64,000 bases of DNA from an uncultured Eubacteriales bacterium (GCA_902492015.1 CABUJR010000004.1:1-64000); one strand, 5' to 3'. Counted from the first letter of the stretch, positions 45,110 to 53,360 are shown. The notes: generated by a model from the sequence alone, not told the origin. Program-made: numbers and translations.

Positions 45110-46246
45110 TTGGTAATAGTAGTTATAATAATTTTATTAGTAGCAATATTTATATTAGTAGCATATAACTTTCATATCCAAAAGAAGATTGAAGCATACA
45201 ATAATATCAATCAAAAAATAAGTAATTTATCAGTATTACAGGATTTTATGAAGGTGGCAGGCGAAGAAGATTCTGTTGATGCTAAATTAAATAAGATAAA
45301 TGAAATTGTTATTGAAAAATATGACATTAAGTATTCTACAATAGTAGTTTTTGATGGAGCAGAATATGTAATAAAAGCTACTAATGTTGATAAAATTCAC
45401 CATGATACATTAACAAATTTGCATACAGAAGAAATATTCCAAGATAGTGTAGCAACAGCAACACCTAAATATATAACAATAGATAATGAAAATGAGAAAT
45501 TACCTTATCAAAAAGTAGAAATGGGTAGAGCAAAATCAGCTATGTTTTTCCCACTATATATAGATAATATTTATATCGGATATTGGATTATGGAAAGTGG
45601 AAGAATGCATGCATTTGATAAAACAGATACAACAATAATCGAAGTTGTAAAAGATAATATTATTTCTATTTTGTCAACAATGTCTTATCAAGATGCTATG
45701 GAAAACATTATTAGAGTAGATAAATTTACTGGCTTATATTCAGCAGAATACTTATATAGTAAAGCAAAGAAAACTTTTGACAAGTATCCAACATCAGCTG
45801 TGTGTATGTTTAAAATAATAAATATAGAAGAAATAAATGAAAAAGCAAGTAGACAAATAGGTAATGAAATTATTACAGAAATAAGTAATATAGTAAAATC
45901 TAAAATGCCAGCACAATATGTATTTGTTAGATACATGGGACCTAAATTTGTTATTGTATTTTCAGGAGTTGAAGAAGGCAGTGTAGAAGAATTCTTAAAA
46001 GAATTGAAAAAAGAAATGGAAGAACTTGAAATCGTTGAAGAAGCTGAAGAAGTTCCTGTGGTAAAAGTAATAAATGGTAAGAAAATGAAAGTAAGAGAAT
46101 TAAAAGAAGAGAAATCTGCTTCTCCAAAAATTAATTTTGTTGTATCAACTTACTATAAAGGAACAGGAATAGAACAATTAAATAAAAAATTAGAAGAATA
46201 TGTAGATTCTGCAGATAAAAATGAAAGTCAAATAAATTATATATAG
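45110..46246 (+). CDS. Membrane GAF protein with degenerate GGDEF domain
   Basis: 378 residues. One N-terminal membrane segment (1-19), a coiled linker, a GAF-like domain (about 50-195, AKSAMFFPLYIDNIYIGYWIMES) and a GGDEF-like domain (about 205-365). The signature position reads VRYMGPKFVIVFSG instead of RYGGDEF, so diguanylate cyclase activity is very unlikely; nucleotide sensing or a structural role is possible. A charged insert (EELEIVEEAEE) lies before the last strand. The start is TTG with GGGGTGAT upstream. Third gene of the operon. Confidence 0.75.
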   Translation: MVIVVIIILLVAIFILVAYNFHIQKKIEAYNNINQKISNLSVLQDFMKVAGEEDSVDAKLNKINEIVIEKYDIKYSTIVVFDGAEYVIKATNVDKIHHDTLTNLHTEEIFQDSVATATPKYITIDNENEKLPYQKVEMGRAKSAMFFPLYIDNIYIGYWIMESGRMHAFDKTDTTIIEVVKDNIISILSTMSYQDAMENIIRVDKFTGLYSAEYLYSKAKKTFDKYPTSAVCMFKIINIEEINEKASRQIGNEIITEISNIVKSKMPAQYVFVRYMGPKFVIVFSGVEEGSVEEFLKELKKEMEELEIVEEAEEVPVVKVINGKKMKVRELKEEKSASPKINFVVSTYYKGTGIEQLNKKLEEYVDSADKNESQINYI

Positions 46247-46258
46247 GAGGAATTTTAT

Positions 46259-46513
46259 ATGGCTATGGATAAAACAATGAGCTTTAAAGTCGATAAAGAC
46301 AAAAGCATTAGAGCAAAAGAAATTTTGAAAGAAGTGTACCAAGCTTTAGTAGAAAAAGGGTACAATCCTATTAATCAAATAGTTGGATATATATTATCAG
46401 GAGATCCAACATATATTACTAGCCATAATGATGCTAGAAATTTAATTAGACTTATTGAAAGAGATGAACTCCTAGAAAAGATGGTTAAATATTATATAGG
46501 ATTGGAAGAATAA
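46259..46513 (+). CDS. ireB: IreB family regulatory phosphoprotein
   Basis: 84 residues, full length for the family. In Enterococcus, IreB is a target of the serine/threonine kinase IreK and affects cephalosporin resistance. The N-terminal MDKTMSFKVDKDKS holds the usual phospho-threonine region, followed by EVYQALVEKGYNPINQIVGYILSGDPTYI, the family signature. AGGAGG precedes ATG. ruvX starts 3 bases after the stop, the common Firmicutes arrangement. Confidence 0.92.
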   Translation: MAMDKTMSFKVDKDKSIRAKEILKEVYQALVEKGYNPINQIVGYILSGDPTYITSHNDARNLIRLIERDELLEKMVKYYIGLEE

Positions 46514-46516
46514 TCT

Positions 46517-46933
46517 ATGAGAATTCTAGGAATAGATTATGGTGATAGCAGAGTTGGAGTAGCAGTTACAGATCCTTTAGGAATTACAGCCCAAGGACTA
46601 GAAACTATTAACCATAAAGGAAATGATAAAATAGTTCTAAAAAGGTTAGATGAAATATTGGACAAGTATCCTTGTGAAATAATAGTTGTTGGAATGCCAT
46701 TTAATATGGATGGAACCAAAACAATAAGGGCAGAAGTTACAGAAAAATTCATCCATAAATTAAAATGTAAATATAATAAAATACAAATTGAAACAATGGA
46801 TGAAAGGCTTACAACTGTTGCAGCACATAAAACTATGAATTTTTTAGATGTTAATAAAAATAAAAAAAGAGATATAGTAGATACTATTTCAGCAGTATAC
46901 ATACTAGAAATGTATATGAACAAAAATAAATAA
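46517..46933 (+). CDS. ruvX: Putative pre-16S rRNA nuclease / Holliday junction resolvase YqgF
   Basis: 138 residues, RNase H-like fold. First catalytic Asp in ILGIDYGDSRVGVAV at the N-terminus, then the motif VVGMPFNMDGT near 58, the Glu/Asp in IETMDERLTT near 95 and the C-terminal DTISAVYILEMY. Believed to mature 16S rRNA ends. Directly follows ireB. Confidence 0.93.
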   Translation: MRILGIDYGDSRVGVAVTDPLGITAQGLETINHKGNDKIVLKRLDEILDKYPCEIIVVGMPFNMDGTKTIRAEVTEKFIHKLKCKYNKIQIETMDERLTTVAAHKTMNFLDVNKNKKRDIVDTISAVYILEMYMNKNK

Positions 46934-46979
46934 GTTTTTAATGTGTAAAGATATTTTTTGAAATAAATTAAAAAAACTA

Positions 46980-47008
46980 TTGCAAAAAATTTATCTTTAG
47001 TATATCAT
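46980..47008 (+). promoter_or_regulatory. Probable sigma-A promoter of the DUF1292 gene
   Basis: TTGCAA (46980-46985), 17-base spacer, TATCAT (47003-47008). Confidence 0.45.
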
Positions 47009-47052
47009 AATTTTAGAATTTGTAATTTTTTACAAAGGAAGGAGATTTTTAA

Positions 47053-47370
47053 ATGAACGAAGAAAATAATGAATTTGATGAAAATATCAGCAACATCATA
47101 GTATTAAACGATGAAAATGGAAATGAGGTACAATTTGAATTTTTAGATTTAATAGAATATGAATCAGAAGAATATGTTGTATTATTACCAGTCCTTGAAG
47201 AAGGAGAAGAAGATGATGGTGAAGTTGTAATACTAAAAGTTGATGATTCTGATGAAGATAGTGATGAAGAATCTTATATTAGTGTTGATGATGAAGACAC
47301 ATTAACAGCAGTATTTGAAATCTTTAAAGAAAAATTCAAAGAAGAATTTAATTTCACAGATGGTGAATAA
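47053..47370 (+). CDS. DUF1292 family acidic protein
   Basis: 105 residues, strongly acidic. Family features: IIVLNDENGNEVQFEFLDLIEYESEEYVVLLPV at 16-48, followed by a Glu/Asp-rich linker and the ending TAVFEIFKEKFKEEFNF. DUF1292 proteins usually sit beside ireB-ruvX in Firmicutes, as here; function unknown. AAGGAAGGAG precedes ATG. Confidence 0.9.
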   Translation: MNEENNEFDENISNIIVLNDENGNEVQFEFLDLIEYESEEYVVLLPVLEEGEEDDGEVVILKVDDSDEDSDEESYISVDDEDTLTAVFEIFKEKFKEEFNFTDGE

Positions 47371-47396
47371 AAAAAGCAGGTTTAAACCTGCTTTTT
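47371..47396 (+). terminator. Terminator after the DUF1292 gene
   Basis: Perfect palindrome, arms AAAAAGCAGGTTT/AAACCTGCTTTTT. A weaker AGAGG/CCTCT hairpin with T-run follows at 47493-47514. Confidence 0.9.
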
Positions 47397-47567
47397 TGCA
47401 TAATGTTTTGCATAATGGAAAAAATTCTTTAGCTTTATTATATAAGATTTTGAAAATATTGTAAAATTAGAAAATGAAGCATTAGAGTTATTAGAGGTTT
47501 TTTATATAGCCTCTTTTCTTTTTTTACTAGATGTGTTAAAATTAATATATTAGGGAGGTATATACTT

Positions 47568-48038
47568 ATGACAAGTTTATTTAGTTACTTATTAACATTT
47601 TTAGGTATAATGTATTGGTTTTTTAGGGCGATAGTAACTGTTCTATACCAATTAGATAGACCATTTTTTGCAACACCACTTAATACTAATTTAGAGATAC
47701 TAGTTTTATTTGCAACATTACCTTGTATAATTTTAGTAGTAAAAAGAAATATTGTAGGAGCAGCTTGTTATTTTGGAATATATGGAGCTTATTTTGGAAC
47801 AGCTTTATATGAAGCAATAATGGCATCTCAATCAACAGGATTAGATATTGTAAATACTTCAAATATGTTATGTATTGTTATTGGTGTAATAATTCCAATG
47901 CTAACATTTTTTGATATCTTATTCAATAAACATAGAACTTTAGGAAATGGTAAAAAGAAAGAAGATTGGTTTTACAAAAATGAAGCTTATGACAGAAAAT
48001 TTGATGAAAGAGCTGATAGAAACCAATATAGATTATAA
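47568..48038 (+). CDS. Four-segment membrane protein of unknown function
   Basis: 156 residues. Hydrophobic segments at about 5-27, 40-60, 65-85 and 100-122, then a charged cytoplasmic tail (GKKKEDWFYKNEAYDRKFDERADRN). The tail is strongly polar and may bind a partner. GGGAGGT lies about 9 bases before ATG. I do not recognise it; it stands as a single gene. Confidence 0.6.
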   Translation: MTSLFSYLLTFLGIMYWFFRAIVTVLYQLDRPFFATPLNTNLEILVLFATLPCIILVVKRNIVGAACYFGIYGAYFGTALYEAIMASQSTGLDIVNTSNMLCIVIGVIIPMLTFFDILFNKHRTLGNGKKKEDWFYKNEAYDRKFDERADRNQYRL

Positions 48039-48154
48039 TAAATTTTTAAATAATAACTTAATATAATAGATAATTTTAGGTAAAACTCGAGTTTTTATTA
48101 TTTATAATAAAGGCAAAAGTTTTTTGCGCTTTTAAAAGTAGAAGATGGAGAAAA

Positions 48155-48625
48155 ATGAAAAGATTAGAAACGACATTGAGTTTATTAATAAAAGATAATA
48201 AAATTTTATTAGGAATGAAGAAAAGAGGGTTTGGCGAAGGAAAATATAATGGAATTGGTGGAAAATTAAAAGAGAAAGAGACACCAGAAGAAGCAATGAT
48301 TCGTGAAACACAAGAAGAAATTAATGTAACACCAACAAAATATGAAAAAGTAGGTACTGTAGAGTTTGATGAATATTACAAAGGAAAAAAAGAAAATGTA
48401 GTTTTTCATTTGTATTTGGTAAACAAATGGGATGGCATGCCTAGTGAAAGTGAAGAAATAAATCCAAGGTGGTTTAGTATAGATAAAATACCTTATAATG
48501 AAATGTTTCCAGATGATAAATATTGGTTACCTTTGATTTTAGAAGGAAAAAAGATAAATGCATATTTTGAATTTGATAAAGATTGGAATTTACTTTCAAA
48601 GAAAATAGAAACTTATGATAAATAA
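48155..48625 (+). CDS. NUDIX hydrolase, 8-oxo-dGTPase type
   Basis: 156 residues. The NUDIX box runs GGKLKEKETPEEAMIRETQEEINV near 36-59 and keeps the catalytic REtqEE, with Asn where Gly is usual at the end. The preceding KRGFGEGKYNGIGGK matches MTH1-like enzymes that sanitise oxidised purine nucleotides. Cytosolic. GATGGAG precedes ATG. Confidence 0.9.
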   Translation: MKRLETTLSLLIKDNKILLGMKKRGFGEGKYNGIGGKLKEKETPEEAMIRETQEEINVTPTKYEKVGTVEFDEYYKGKKENVVFHLYLVNKWDGMPSESEEINPRWFSIDKIPYNEMFPDDKYWLPLILEGKKINAYFEFDKDWNLLSKKIETYDK

Positions 48626-48659
48626 ATTAGAGAGTAATTTATTTAAGGATGTGAATTAA

Positions 48660-49532
48660 TTGAAAAAGCAAGAAATAAATAAGAGTGATTCCTTAGGAAT
48701 TCCTAATTATGGTTTATGGTACTTAGAAACTTTGCCTAATCAAATTGGTGTAGAAGAAATGGCAAAGATTCATGGATTTTTAAAAAATATAGCTGTTAGT
48801 GATAGAGTACCAGAATTTCAAGGAAAAAGCAAAAGATTACAATTTATAAATTATGGAAGAACTCAACTTGTATATGTACTTACAATAGATGAAAATAGAC
48901 AATATACAATACTTGTAACTCAACCTGCAGCACAAAGTGGAGTAGGAAAAAGAGAATTTCAAAATTTAAATAATTTAAGTCAAAAAAATGATTTAGTAAT
49001 AAAACCTTTGTATTATTTTCAAGATGAAAATGAACCCAAAAGAGAATTATATATTACTCCTTATTATTATCAGTCAAGATGTATAGGAGTAGAAAGTAAA
49101 GATTGGGGAATGTGGGTTCCAGAACCGGTATATCATTTTAAAGAATATTCTGATAAAGAAAGAAGCATAATTAATTTAGCGATGGTTGCTTCTTTAGTAA
49201 GTTTATATGATGATAAAAAGAAAAAAGGGCTTTCTAAATGCAGACTAGATGGTGGAGATTTTATGTTAGAAAAAGGATTTGAAAAAGAGAGCTTAAGCGC
49301 AAAAAATATACTAAAAAGAATTAAACTAATAGCAGCAAGAGATTTAGTAGAAATGAATTTAGATGATTATATTGAACAAATGAAAAAAGAACTTATGGGC
49401 AATATGGGAAAAGAAGAAAAAAATATAATTTTAGGTAAAAAAATAAAATGCCCTATGACTAAAGAAGAAGTAGAACAAGGAATTGAACTTGGTTTAGAAT
49501 TAAGAAGTAGAGAAAATCAAATACATAAATAA
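48660..49532 (+). CDS. Unknown protein, possible divergent kinase-like fold
   Basis: 290 residues, no membrane segment. Not a family I can name. Strands and helices are arranged like a kinase N-lobe: VYVLTIDENRQYTILVTQP, then the helix GKREFQNLNNLSQ, then LVIKPLYYF and a hinge-like ELYITPYYYQS. CRLDGGDFMLEKGF near 191-204 could be a catalytic-loop remnant. This is only a shape argument. The start is TTG with AAGGATGTGA upstream. It lies between a NUDIX gene and rbgA on the same strand. Confidence 0.4.
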   Translation: MKKQEINKSDSLGIPNYGLWYLETLPNQIGVEEMAKIHGFLKNIAVSDRVPEFQGKSKRLQFINYGRTQLVYVLTIDENRQYTILVTQPAAQSGVGKREFQNLNNLSQKNDLVIKPLYYFQDENEPKRELYITPYYYQSRCIGVESKDWGMWVPEPVYHFKEYSDKERSIINLAMVASLVSLYDDKKKKGLSKCRLDGGDFMLEKGFEKESLSAKNILKRIKLIAARDLVEMNLDDYIEQMKKELMGNMGKEEKNIILGKKIKCPMTKEEVEQGIELGLELRSRENQIHK

Positions 49533-49614
49533 ATTAGTAAAAAACTAAAGAAAGATCAAAAAAATAATATAAAAGTTAGAAATATTAATAAAACATGAAA
49601 AAGAAGGTGAAAAG

Positions 49615-50514
49615 ATGAATAAAGAAAATGAAAACTTTTCTAATGTAAAACTTAACTGGTATCCAGGTCACATGGCGAAAACTAGAAGACAAATTGAAAG
49701 TGATTTAAAATTAATAGATGTTGTTGTAGAATTATTAGATGCAAGAATTCCAGTTGCAAGTAGAAATCCAGATATAAAGAATTTAACTAAAAATAAAAAA
49801 AGAATAATCCTTTTGAATAAATGTGATTTAGCAGATGAAAAGATAAATCAAAAATGGGTAGATTTTTTATCTAAAGAAGCACCAACAATTTTAACAGATT
49901 CAAAAACTGGAAAAGGAATAGAAAAGGTTACAAGAAAAATAGAAGAATTGATGCAAGCCGAAATTGAAAAGCAAGCATCTAGAGGCAGAATAAATAAAAC
50001 TATAAGAGTTATGATATTAGGGATACCAAATGTAGGAAAATCTTCATTTATAAATAGAATTTCCAAAAAAACTACAATGGAAGTTGGAAATAAGCCAGGT
50101 GTAACAAAAGCAAAACAATGGATTAGAATAGGAAAAAACCAAGAATTGTTAGATACACCAGGTGTATTATGGCCTAAATTTCAAAATGAGGAAATAGCAT
50201 TGAATTTAGCATTTACTGGAACAATAAAAGATGATATTTTGGAAAGAGTTGAAATAGCTTATGAATTATTAAAAAAATTATATGTAAGTTATAGAAAGAA
50301 TATTCAAGAAAGATATAGAATATCAGATGACGAAATTTTAGAAATAGAAAAGGAAGATAATTATATATATGAATTGATGAAGTTAATAGGCAGAAAAAGA
50401 GGAGCATTAGTTGCTGGTGGAGAAACAGATGACGAAAAAGTATCTAGAATAATTTTAGAAGATTTTAGAAACTGCAAATTAGGAAAAATAAGCTTAGAAG
50501 AACCAGATATTTAG
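49615..50514 (+). CDS. ylqF: Ribosome biogenesis GTPase RbgA/YlqF
   Basis: 299 residues. Circularly permuted GTPase needed for late assembly of the 50S subunit. G4 LLNKCDLAD near 63 precedes G1 GIPNVGKSSFINR near 138 and G3 LDTPGVLWPKF near 178, the permuted order. The opening WYPGHMAKTRR is characteristic, and the C-terminal helical RNA-binding domain is present. GAAGGTGA precedes ATG. Confidence 0.96.
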   Translation: MNKENENFSNVKLNWYPGHMAKTRRQIESDLKLIDVVVELLDARIPVASRNPDIKNLTKNKKRIILLNKCDLADEKINQKWVDFLSKEAPTILTDSKTGKGIEKVTRKIEELMQAEIEKQASRGRINKTIRVMILGIPNVGKSSFINRISKKTTMEVGNKPGVTKAKQWIRIGKNQELLDTPGVLWPKFQNEEIALNLAFTGTIKDDILERVEIAYELLKKLYVSYRKNIQERYRISDDEILEIEKEDNYIYELMKLIGRKRGALVAGGETDDEKVSRIILEDFRNCKLGKISLEEPDI

Positions 50515-50654
50515 ATATTTTAAGTTAATAAAAAATATTTAAAAATATGATAAGCTATTAATAAATATATTAAAATATAGAGAAAATTATTAATTAAATT
50601 TGGTATTATAAATTAGATATATAAATTATAAAAAGTAAATATAAGGAGAAAGAT

Positions 50655-51050
50655 TTGGAATTTATAGAGAGAAAAAAGGATGTAAATGATGCAAAATTAT
50701 TATCACCATTAGTTTGGGCATATATTGGTGATAGTGTTTATGAACTATATATTAGAACAAGACTAGTAAATATTTCAAATGCGAAACCACATAAATTACA
50801 TATAGAATCAATTAAATATGTTAAGGCTAAATCACAAGCAAATATTTTGAAAAAAATTATAGAAAATTTGACAGAAGAAGAAAAAGACATAGTAAGAAGA
50901 GGAAGAAATGCAGAAAATCATCATGTTGCCAAAAATGCAAATGTAGCTGATTATAGTCAATCCACAGCTTTTGAAGCTTTAATTGGATATTTATATTTGA
51001 CTAAACAAGATGAAAGATTGCATGAAATTCTTAATATGTGTATTGACTAA
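50655..51050 (+). CDS. mrnC: Mini-ribonuclease III
   Basis: 131 residues. Dimeric RNase III catalytic domain without the double-stranded RNA-binding domain; matures 23S rRNA in Bacillus. Signature LSPLVWAYIGDSVYELYIRTRLV near 16-38 contains the catalytic Asp, and RRGRNAENHHVAKNANVADYSQSTAFEALIGYLYL supplies the second acidic set. The start is TTG with AAGGAG 6 bases upstream. Confidence 0.94.
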   Translation: MEFIERKKDVNDAKLLSPLVWAYIGDSVYELYIRTRLVNISNAKPHKLHIESIKYVKAKSQANILKKIIENLTEEEKDIVRRGRNAENHHVAKNANVADYSQSTAFEALIGYLYLTKQDERLHEILNMCID

Positions 51051-51087
51051 ATATATAAAATATGTTATAAATAAATAGTTAATACAA

Positions 51088-51162
51088 GGCCCCTTGGTCA
51101 AGCGGCTAAGACGCCACCCTCTCAAGGTGGAATCATGGGTTCGATTCCCGTAGGGGTCACCA
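51088..51162 (+). tRNA. tRNA-Glu (anticodon CTC), integration target
   Basis: 75 bases including an encoded CCA. The 7-bp acceptor stem (GGCCCCT with AGGGGTC, one G-U) and the anticodon stem CCACC/GGTGG around the loop CTCTCAA both form. The TTCGATT T-loop is present. Anticodon CTC reads GAG. Its last 13 bases are the attachment core of the element that follows. Confidence 0.95.
51150..51162 (+). repeat. attL core (tRNA 3' end)
   Basis: GTAGGGGTCACCA, identical to 60724-60736. The tRNA is kept intact by the element. Confidence 0.9.
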
Positions 51163-51167
51163 ATTTT

Positions 51168-51192
51168 GCTAGAAAAGTAAACCTTTTCTAGC
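51168..51192 (+). terminator. tRNA-Glu terminator supplied by element 1
   Basis: 10-bp stem GCTAGAAAAG/CTTTTCTAGC, loop TAAAC, then T-run. Element 2 supplies an equivalent at 60741-60767. Confidence 0.85.
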
Positions 51193-51229
51193 ATTTTTTA
51201 TTATTGTTCAAAGTGTTCTATTTATTGAT

Positions 51230-51256
51230 ATGAGTGAAGTTTAAGACTTTGCTCAT
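51230..51256 (+). terminator. Second conserved left-end hairpin, element 1
   Basis: 11-bp stem with two G-U pairs, loop TTAAG, followed by TTTTTGG. The same hairpin with shifted wobble positions is at 60804-60830. Confidence 0.7.
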
Positions 51257-51291
51257 TTTTGGTTTGTTTTCAGTGTTTTTCATTTTGAGGA

Positions 51292-51435
51292 ATTTTGCAA
51301 GCATTTTTGCAAACATTTTTGCAAACAATTAATTTTAAAGAAAGTGGCTTATATCAATACTTTAAAAGATTTTCTATGTGATTTTTGCAAACAATGAGTA
51401 AAAATTGTCAAAAAAGTATGGTATTTTTGCAGTCA
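51292..51435. repeat. Arm-type direct repeats at left end of element 1
   Basis: 12-mer TTTTTGCAAACA perfect at 51304-51315, 51316-51327 and 51382-51393; variants at 51292-51303 and 51424-51435. Further variants lie at the right end (60650-60674). Layout fits binding sites for the N-terminal domain of the tyrosine integrase. Confidence 0.75.
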
Positions 51436-51446
51436 CGTTGAAAATA

Positions 51447-51824
51447 CTAGGTTTCGTATTTAATTATATTAGCAATTTCTTCAATAAAATTTTTATTTGA
51501 GAAAAAATATTCATCATATTCAAAACCAAAGATATTTTTAAAATTTTTTTCAGACTTTATTTCATCTCTATGCTTAAGTGCATATTGAATATACATTCTA
51601 GTTTGACTAGGAGTGATATTTGGAAAAGAGTTAGCTATATCTTTATATATATCTTCTAATATAACAATTTCTAAATCTTTAACAACAAGAATTTGAATAG
51701 CTTTATTAAGTAAACGAGTTCCAGTAAGGCTTGAAATTAATCCAAGAGAACGTAAAATATTATGAATATTAATAGCTTGCTCACGAGTTATTCGATTAAA
51801 TGTTATATTAGAATTTACTTTCAA
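51447..51824 (-). CDS. Spo0A C-terminal-domain-like DNA-binding protein (element 1)
   Basis: 125 residues. Stand-alone relative of the DNA-binding domain of Spo0A without a receiver. The pattern LRSLG..SSLTGTRLLNKAIQI, ILEDIYKDIANSFPNITPSQTRMYIQYALKHRDE and IFGFEYDEYFFSNKNFIEEIANII follows the Spo0A-C helices. A homologue in the same position sits in element 2. TTG 51824 is chosen because GGAGGT lies 9 bases upstream; an in-frame ATG at 51878 has no site. A palindrome (52036-52058) upstream is a candidate operator. Likely regulates the element; Spo0A cross-talk is speculation. Confidence 0.75.
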   Translation of the reverse strand: MKVNSNITFNRITREQAINIHNILRSLGLISSLTGTRLLNKAIQILVVKDLEIVILEDIYKDIANSFPNITPSQTRMYIQYALKHRDEIKSEKNFKNIFGFEYDEYFFSNKNFIEEIANIIKYET

Positions 51825-52035
51825 TTTAAATATACCTCCAATATGATTTGAAGTAAATATTAATAAGTACATTATCAATATAACATTTTTATGTTAACTA
51901 ATCAAAAAATAGAATTATGTATGTCATGCATTGAATTATGCATACTATACATAAAAATAGTGAAAAATATACTATTTTTAGTATATTTTAATAAAATTTG
52001 ATTGACATATTATGTATTTTAGAGGAAAACAACAA

Positions 52036-52058
52036 AATTATGCATATTATGCATAATT
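52036..52058. promoter_or_regulatory. Palindromic operator candidate, element 1
   Basis: Perfect dyad AATTATGCAT-ATT-ATGCATAATT. More ATGCAT copies lie at 51926-51931 and 51938-51943, towards the Spo0A-C-like gene. The core TGCAT-N3-ATGCA is conserved in element 2 at the same position. Confidence 0.7.
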
Positions 52059-52064
52059 GAGGAC

Positions 52065-52499
52065 AAAAAAATAAAACATGGGAGAAAACTGATGAAAGTA
52101 AATCCCATGTTTATATAATAATTAAATCATTGCAGTGATTTAACTACTAACTAAATTATAAAATAAATCTATGTAAATTTCAACTATTTATTATATATAA
52201 GGGAGAAATTCATCTCCCTAAGTCGAATGACTACAATTATAATGTTTAGCGAACAGGAATACTACCAGGACATCCGTCCACCATAATAGATTGAAAATTT
52301 CATCAGTTTTCTCCCATAAGTATATATTCTAGTGTAAAAATCAATTATGCTTATTATGGAATTAACTGATAGTTAAAATCTCATATATAAGAAAATTCGG
52401 GCACTGCAATGCCCGAATCAATAATTGACACAAAGCATTGCTATGCGGAATGAATTTAAATATTAAGATTTTAAAGTCACTCTAATTACTATTACTAGT
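52065..52499 (-). ncRNA. Structured non-coding RNA A (about 435 nt)
   Basis: Minus-strand transcript from a consensus promoter (52506-52534) to a terminator: 10-bp stem (52103-52112 with 52074-52083) and U-tract 52065-52071. Inside, hairpin 52395-52418 has loop TTGCAG and hairpin 52122-52143 has loop CTGCAA (minus strand), which pair perfectly. A third hairpin is at 52200-52219. The terminator loop pairs with 52298-52317 over 20 bp, 6 of which compete with the terminator stem. RNA B in element 2 keeps all these with compensatory changes. No credible open frame. It may belong to a large ornate phage/element RNA class (ROOL-like?), not testable here. Confidence 0.75.
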
Positions 52500-52505
52500 A
52501 TTATT

Positions 52506-52534
52506 ATTATACCATAAAAAGCAATGAAAATCAA
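52506..52534 (-). promoter_or_regulatory. Promoter of RNA A
   Basis: Minus strand TTGATT (52529-52534), 17-base spacer, TATAAT (52506-52511). Divergent from the XRE promoter, with an 11-bp dyad CGCTTAGAGCG at 52540-52550 between the two. Confidence 0.8.
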
Positions 52535-52561
52535 TTGAACGCTTAGAGCGAGTAAGAAAAC

Positions 52562-52590
52562 TTGAAAAGAGTGTCTAGAAATGGTATAAT
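52562..52590 (+). promoter_or_regulatory. Promoter of XRE regulator, element 1
   Basis: TTGAAA (52562-52567), 17-base spacer, TATAAT (52585-52590). The sequence AAATGGTATAATTAA is shared with the element 2 promoter. Confidence 0.85.
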
Positions 52591-52624
52591 TAATAGTGTA
52601 ATATTTTTATTAAGGAGTTCTTAT

Positions 52625-53344
52625 ATGGGAAAATTTAATAAAGAAGAATTTGGTAATAGAATAAAAGAAGCAAGAAAAACAAAAGGTTTAAGTACTGATA
52701 ATCTTGCAATGATGATTAATAAAAGTCAATCAATGATTGTAAGATATGAAAAAGGAGATGTATTACCAGATGCAGAAACAATTAGTTTAATATGTGATAA
52801 GTTAGAAATAACAGAAAATGAATTATTTAATACTACAACAAAAATTAATAATAAAGATATGAGTAAAAATCCTTTTGGGGTAAAAACATTATATCTATAT
52901 TATAGAGCATATTTTCCAAGTACAAATAAATTTGGAAAAGGAAAATTCAAATTAAATATAAGTGAAAAAGATAATATGTGTTTTGTTGATTTTGTAGATT
53001 ATAGAACAAATAAAATATATTTATCAGGACATATAGTTGCAGATGGAAATATAGCTGTATTTATTTTAGAAAATTATAAGCCTAATAGTCCAAGATTAGA
53101 AGTTACACAAATAATATTAAATATTTCAAATAGTATGGACAGATTAATGATGGGAACACTAACTTCAACTAATGGTAAGTATATTCCATCAATTAGAAAA
53201 TGTATAATATCAAAAGAAGATTTAGAATATGATGAACAAATAGAAAATGAGTTAAAAATATCTGAAAAAGATAAAAGGTGTCTTGAACAAGAAGATATTT
53301 TGTATATAGAATTAGAGAATAAAGATGACTTTGAAGAATATTAA
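52625..53344 (+). CDS. XRE-family regulator with conserved C-terminal domain (element 1)
   Basis: 239 residues. N-terminal helix-turn-helix (about 5-65, EFGNRIKEARKTKGLSTDNLAMMINKS). The C-terminal domain (about 80-225) is shared with the element 2 homologue: KNPFGVKTLYLYY, SGHIVADGNIAVF, ENYKPNSPRLEVTQIILNIS and NGKYIPSIRKCIISK in the same order. That domain is unknown to me and may bind a ligand. ATG 52625 is preferred: AAGGAG is 7 bases upstream and the promoter lies in the upstream open frame. Divergent from RNA A, which it may control. Confidence 0.85.
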   Translation: MGKFNKEEFGNRIKEARKTKGLSTDNLAMMINKSQSMIVRYEKGDVLPDAETISLICDKLEITENELFNTTTKINNKDMSKNPFGVKTLYLYYRAYFPSTNKFGKGKFKLNISEKDNMCFVDFVDYRTNKIYLSGHIVADGNIAVFILENYKPNSPRLEVTQIILNISNSMDRLMMGTLTSTNGKYIPSIRKCIISKEDLEYDEQIENELKISEKDKRCLEQEDILYIELENKDDFEEY

Positions 53345-53360
53345 AATATTGTGAATATCA

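Noticed and set aside
52065..52499. RNA A interpreted as a plus-strand transcript or only as a DNA cruciform
   Set aside because: Promoter boxes, the U-tract and the G-U-compatible mismatch in RNA B all favour the minus strand, and compensatory changes favour RNA pairing.
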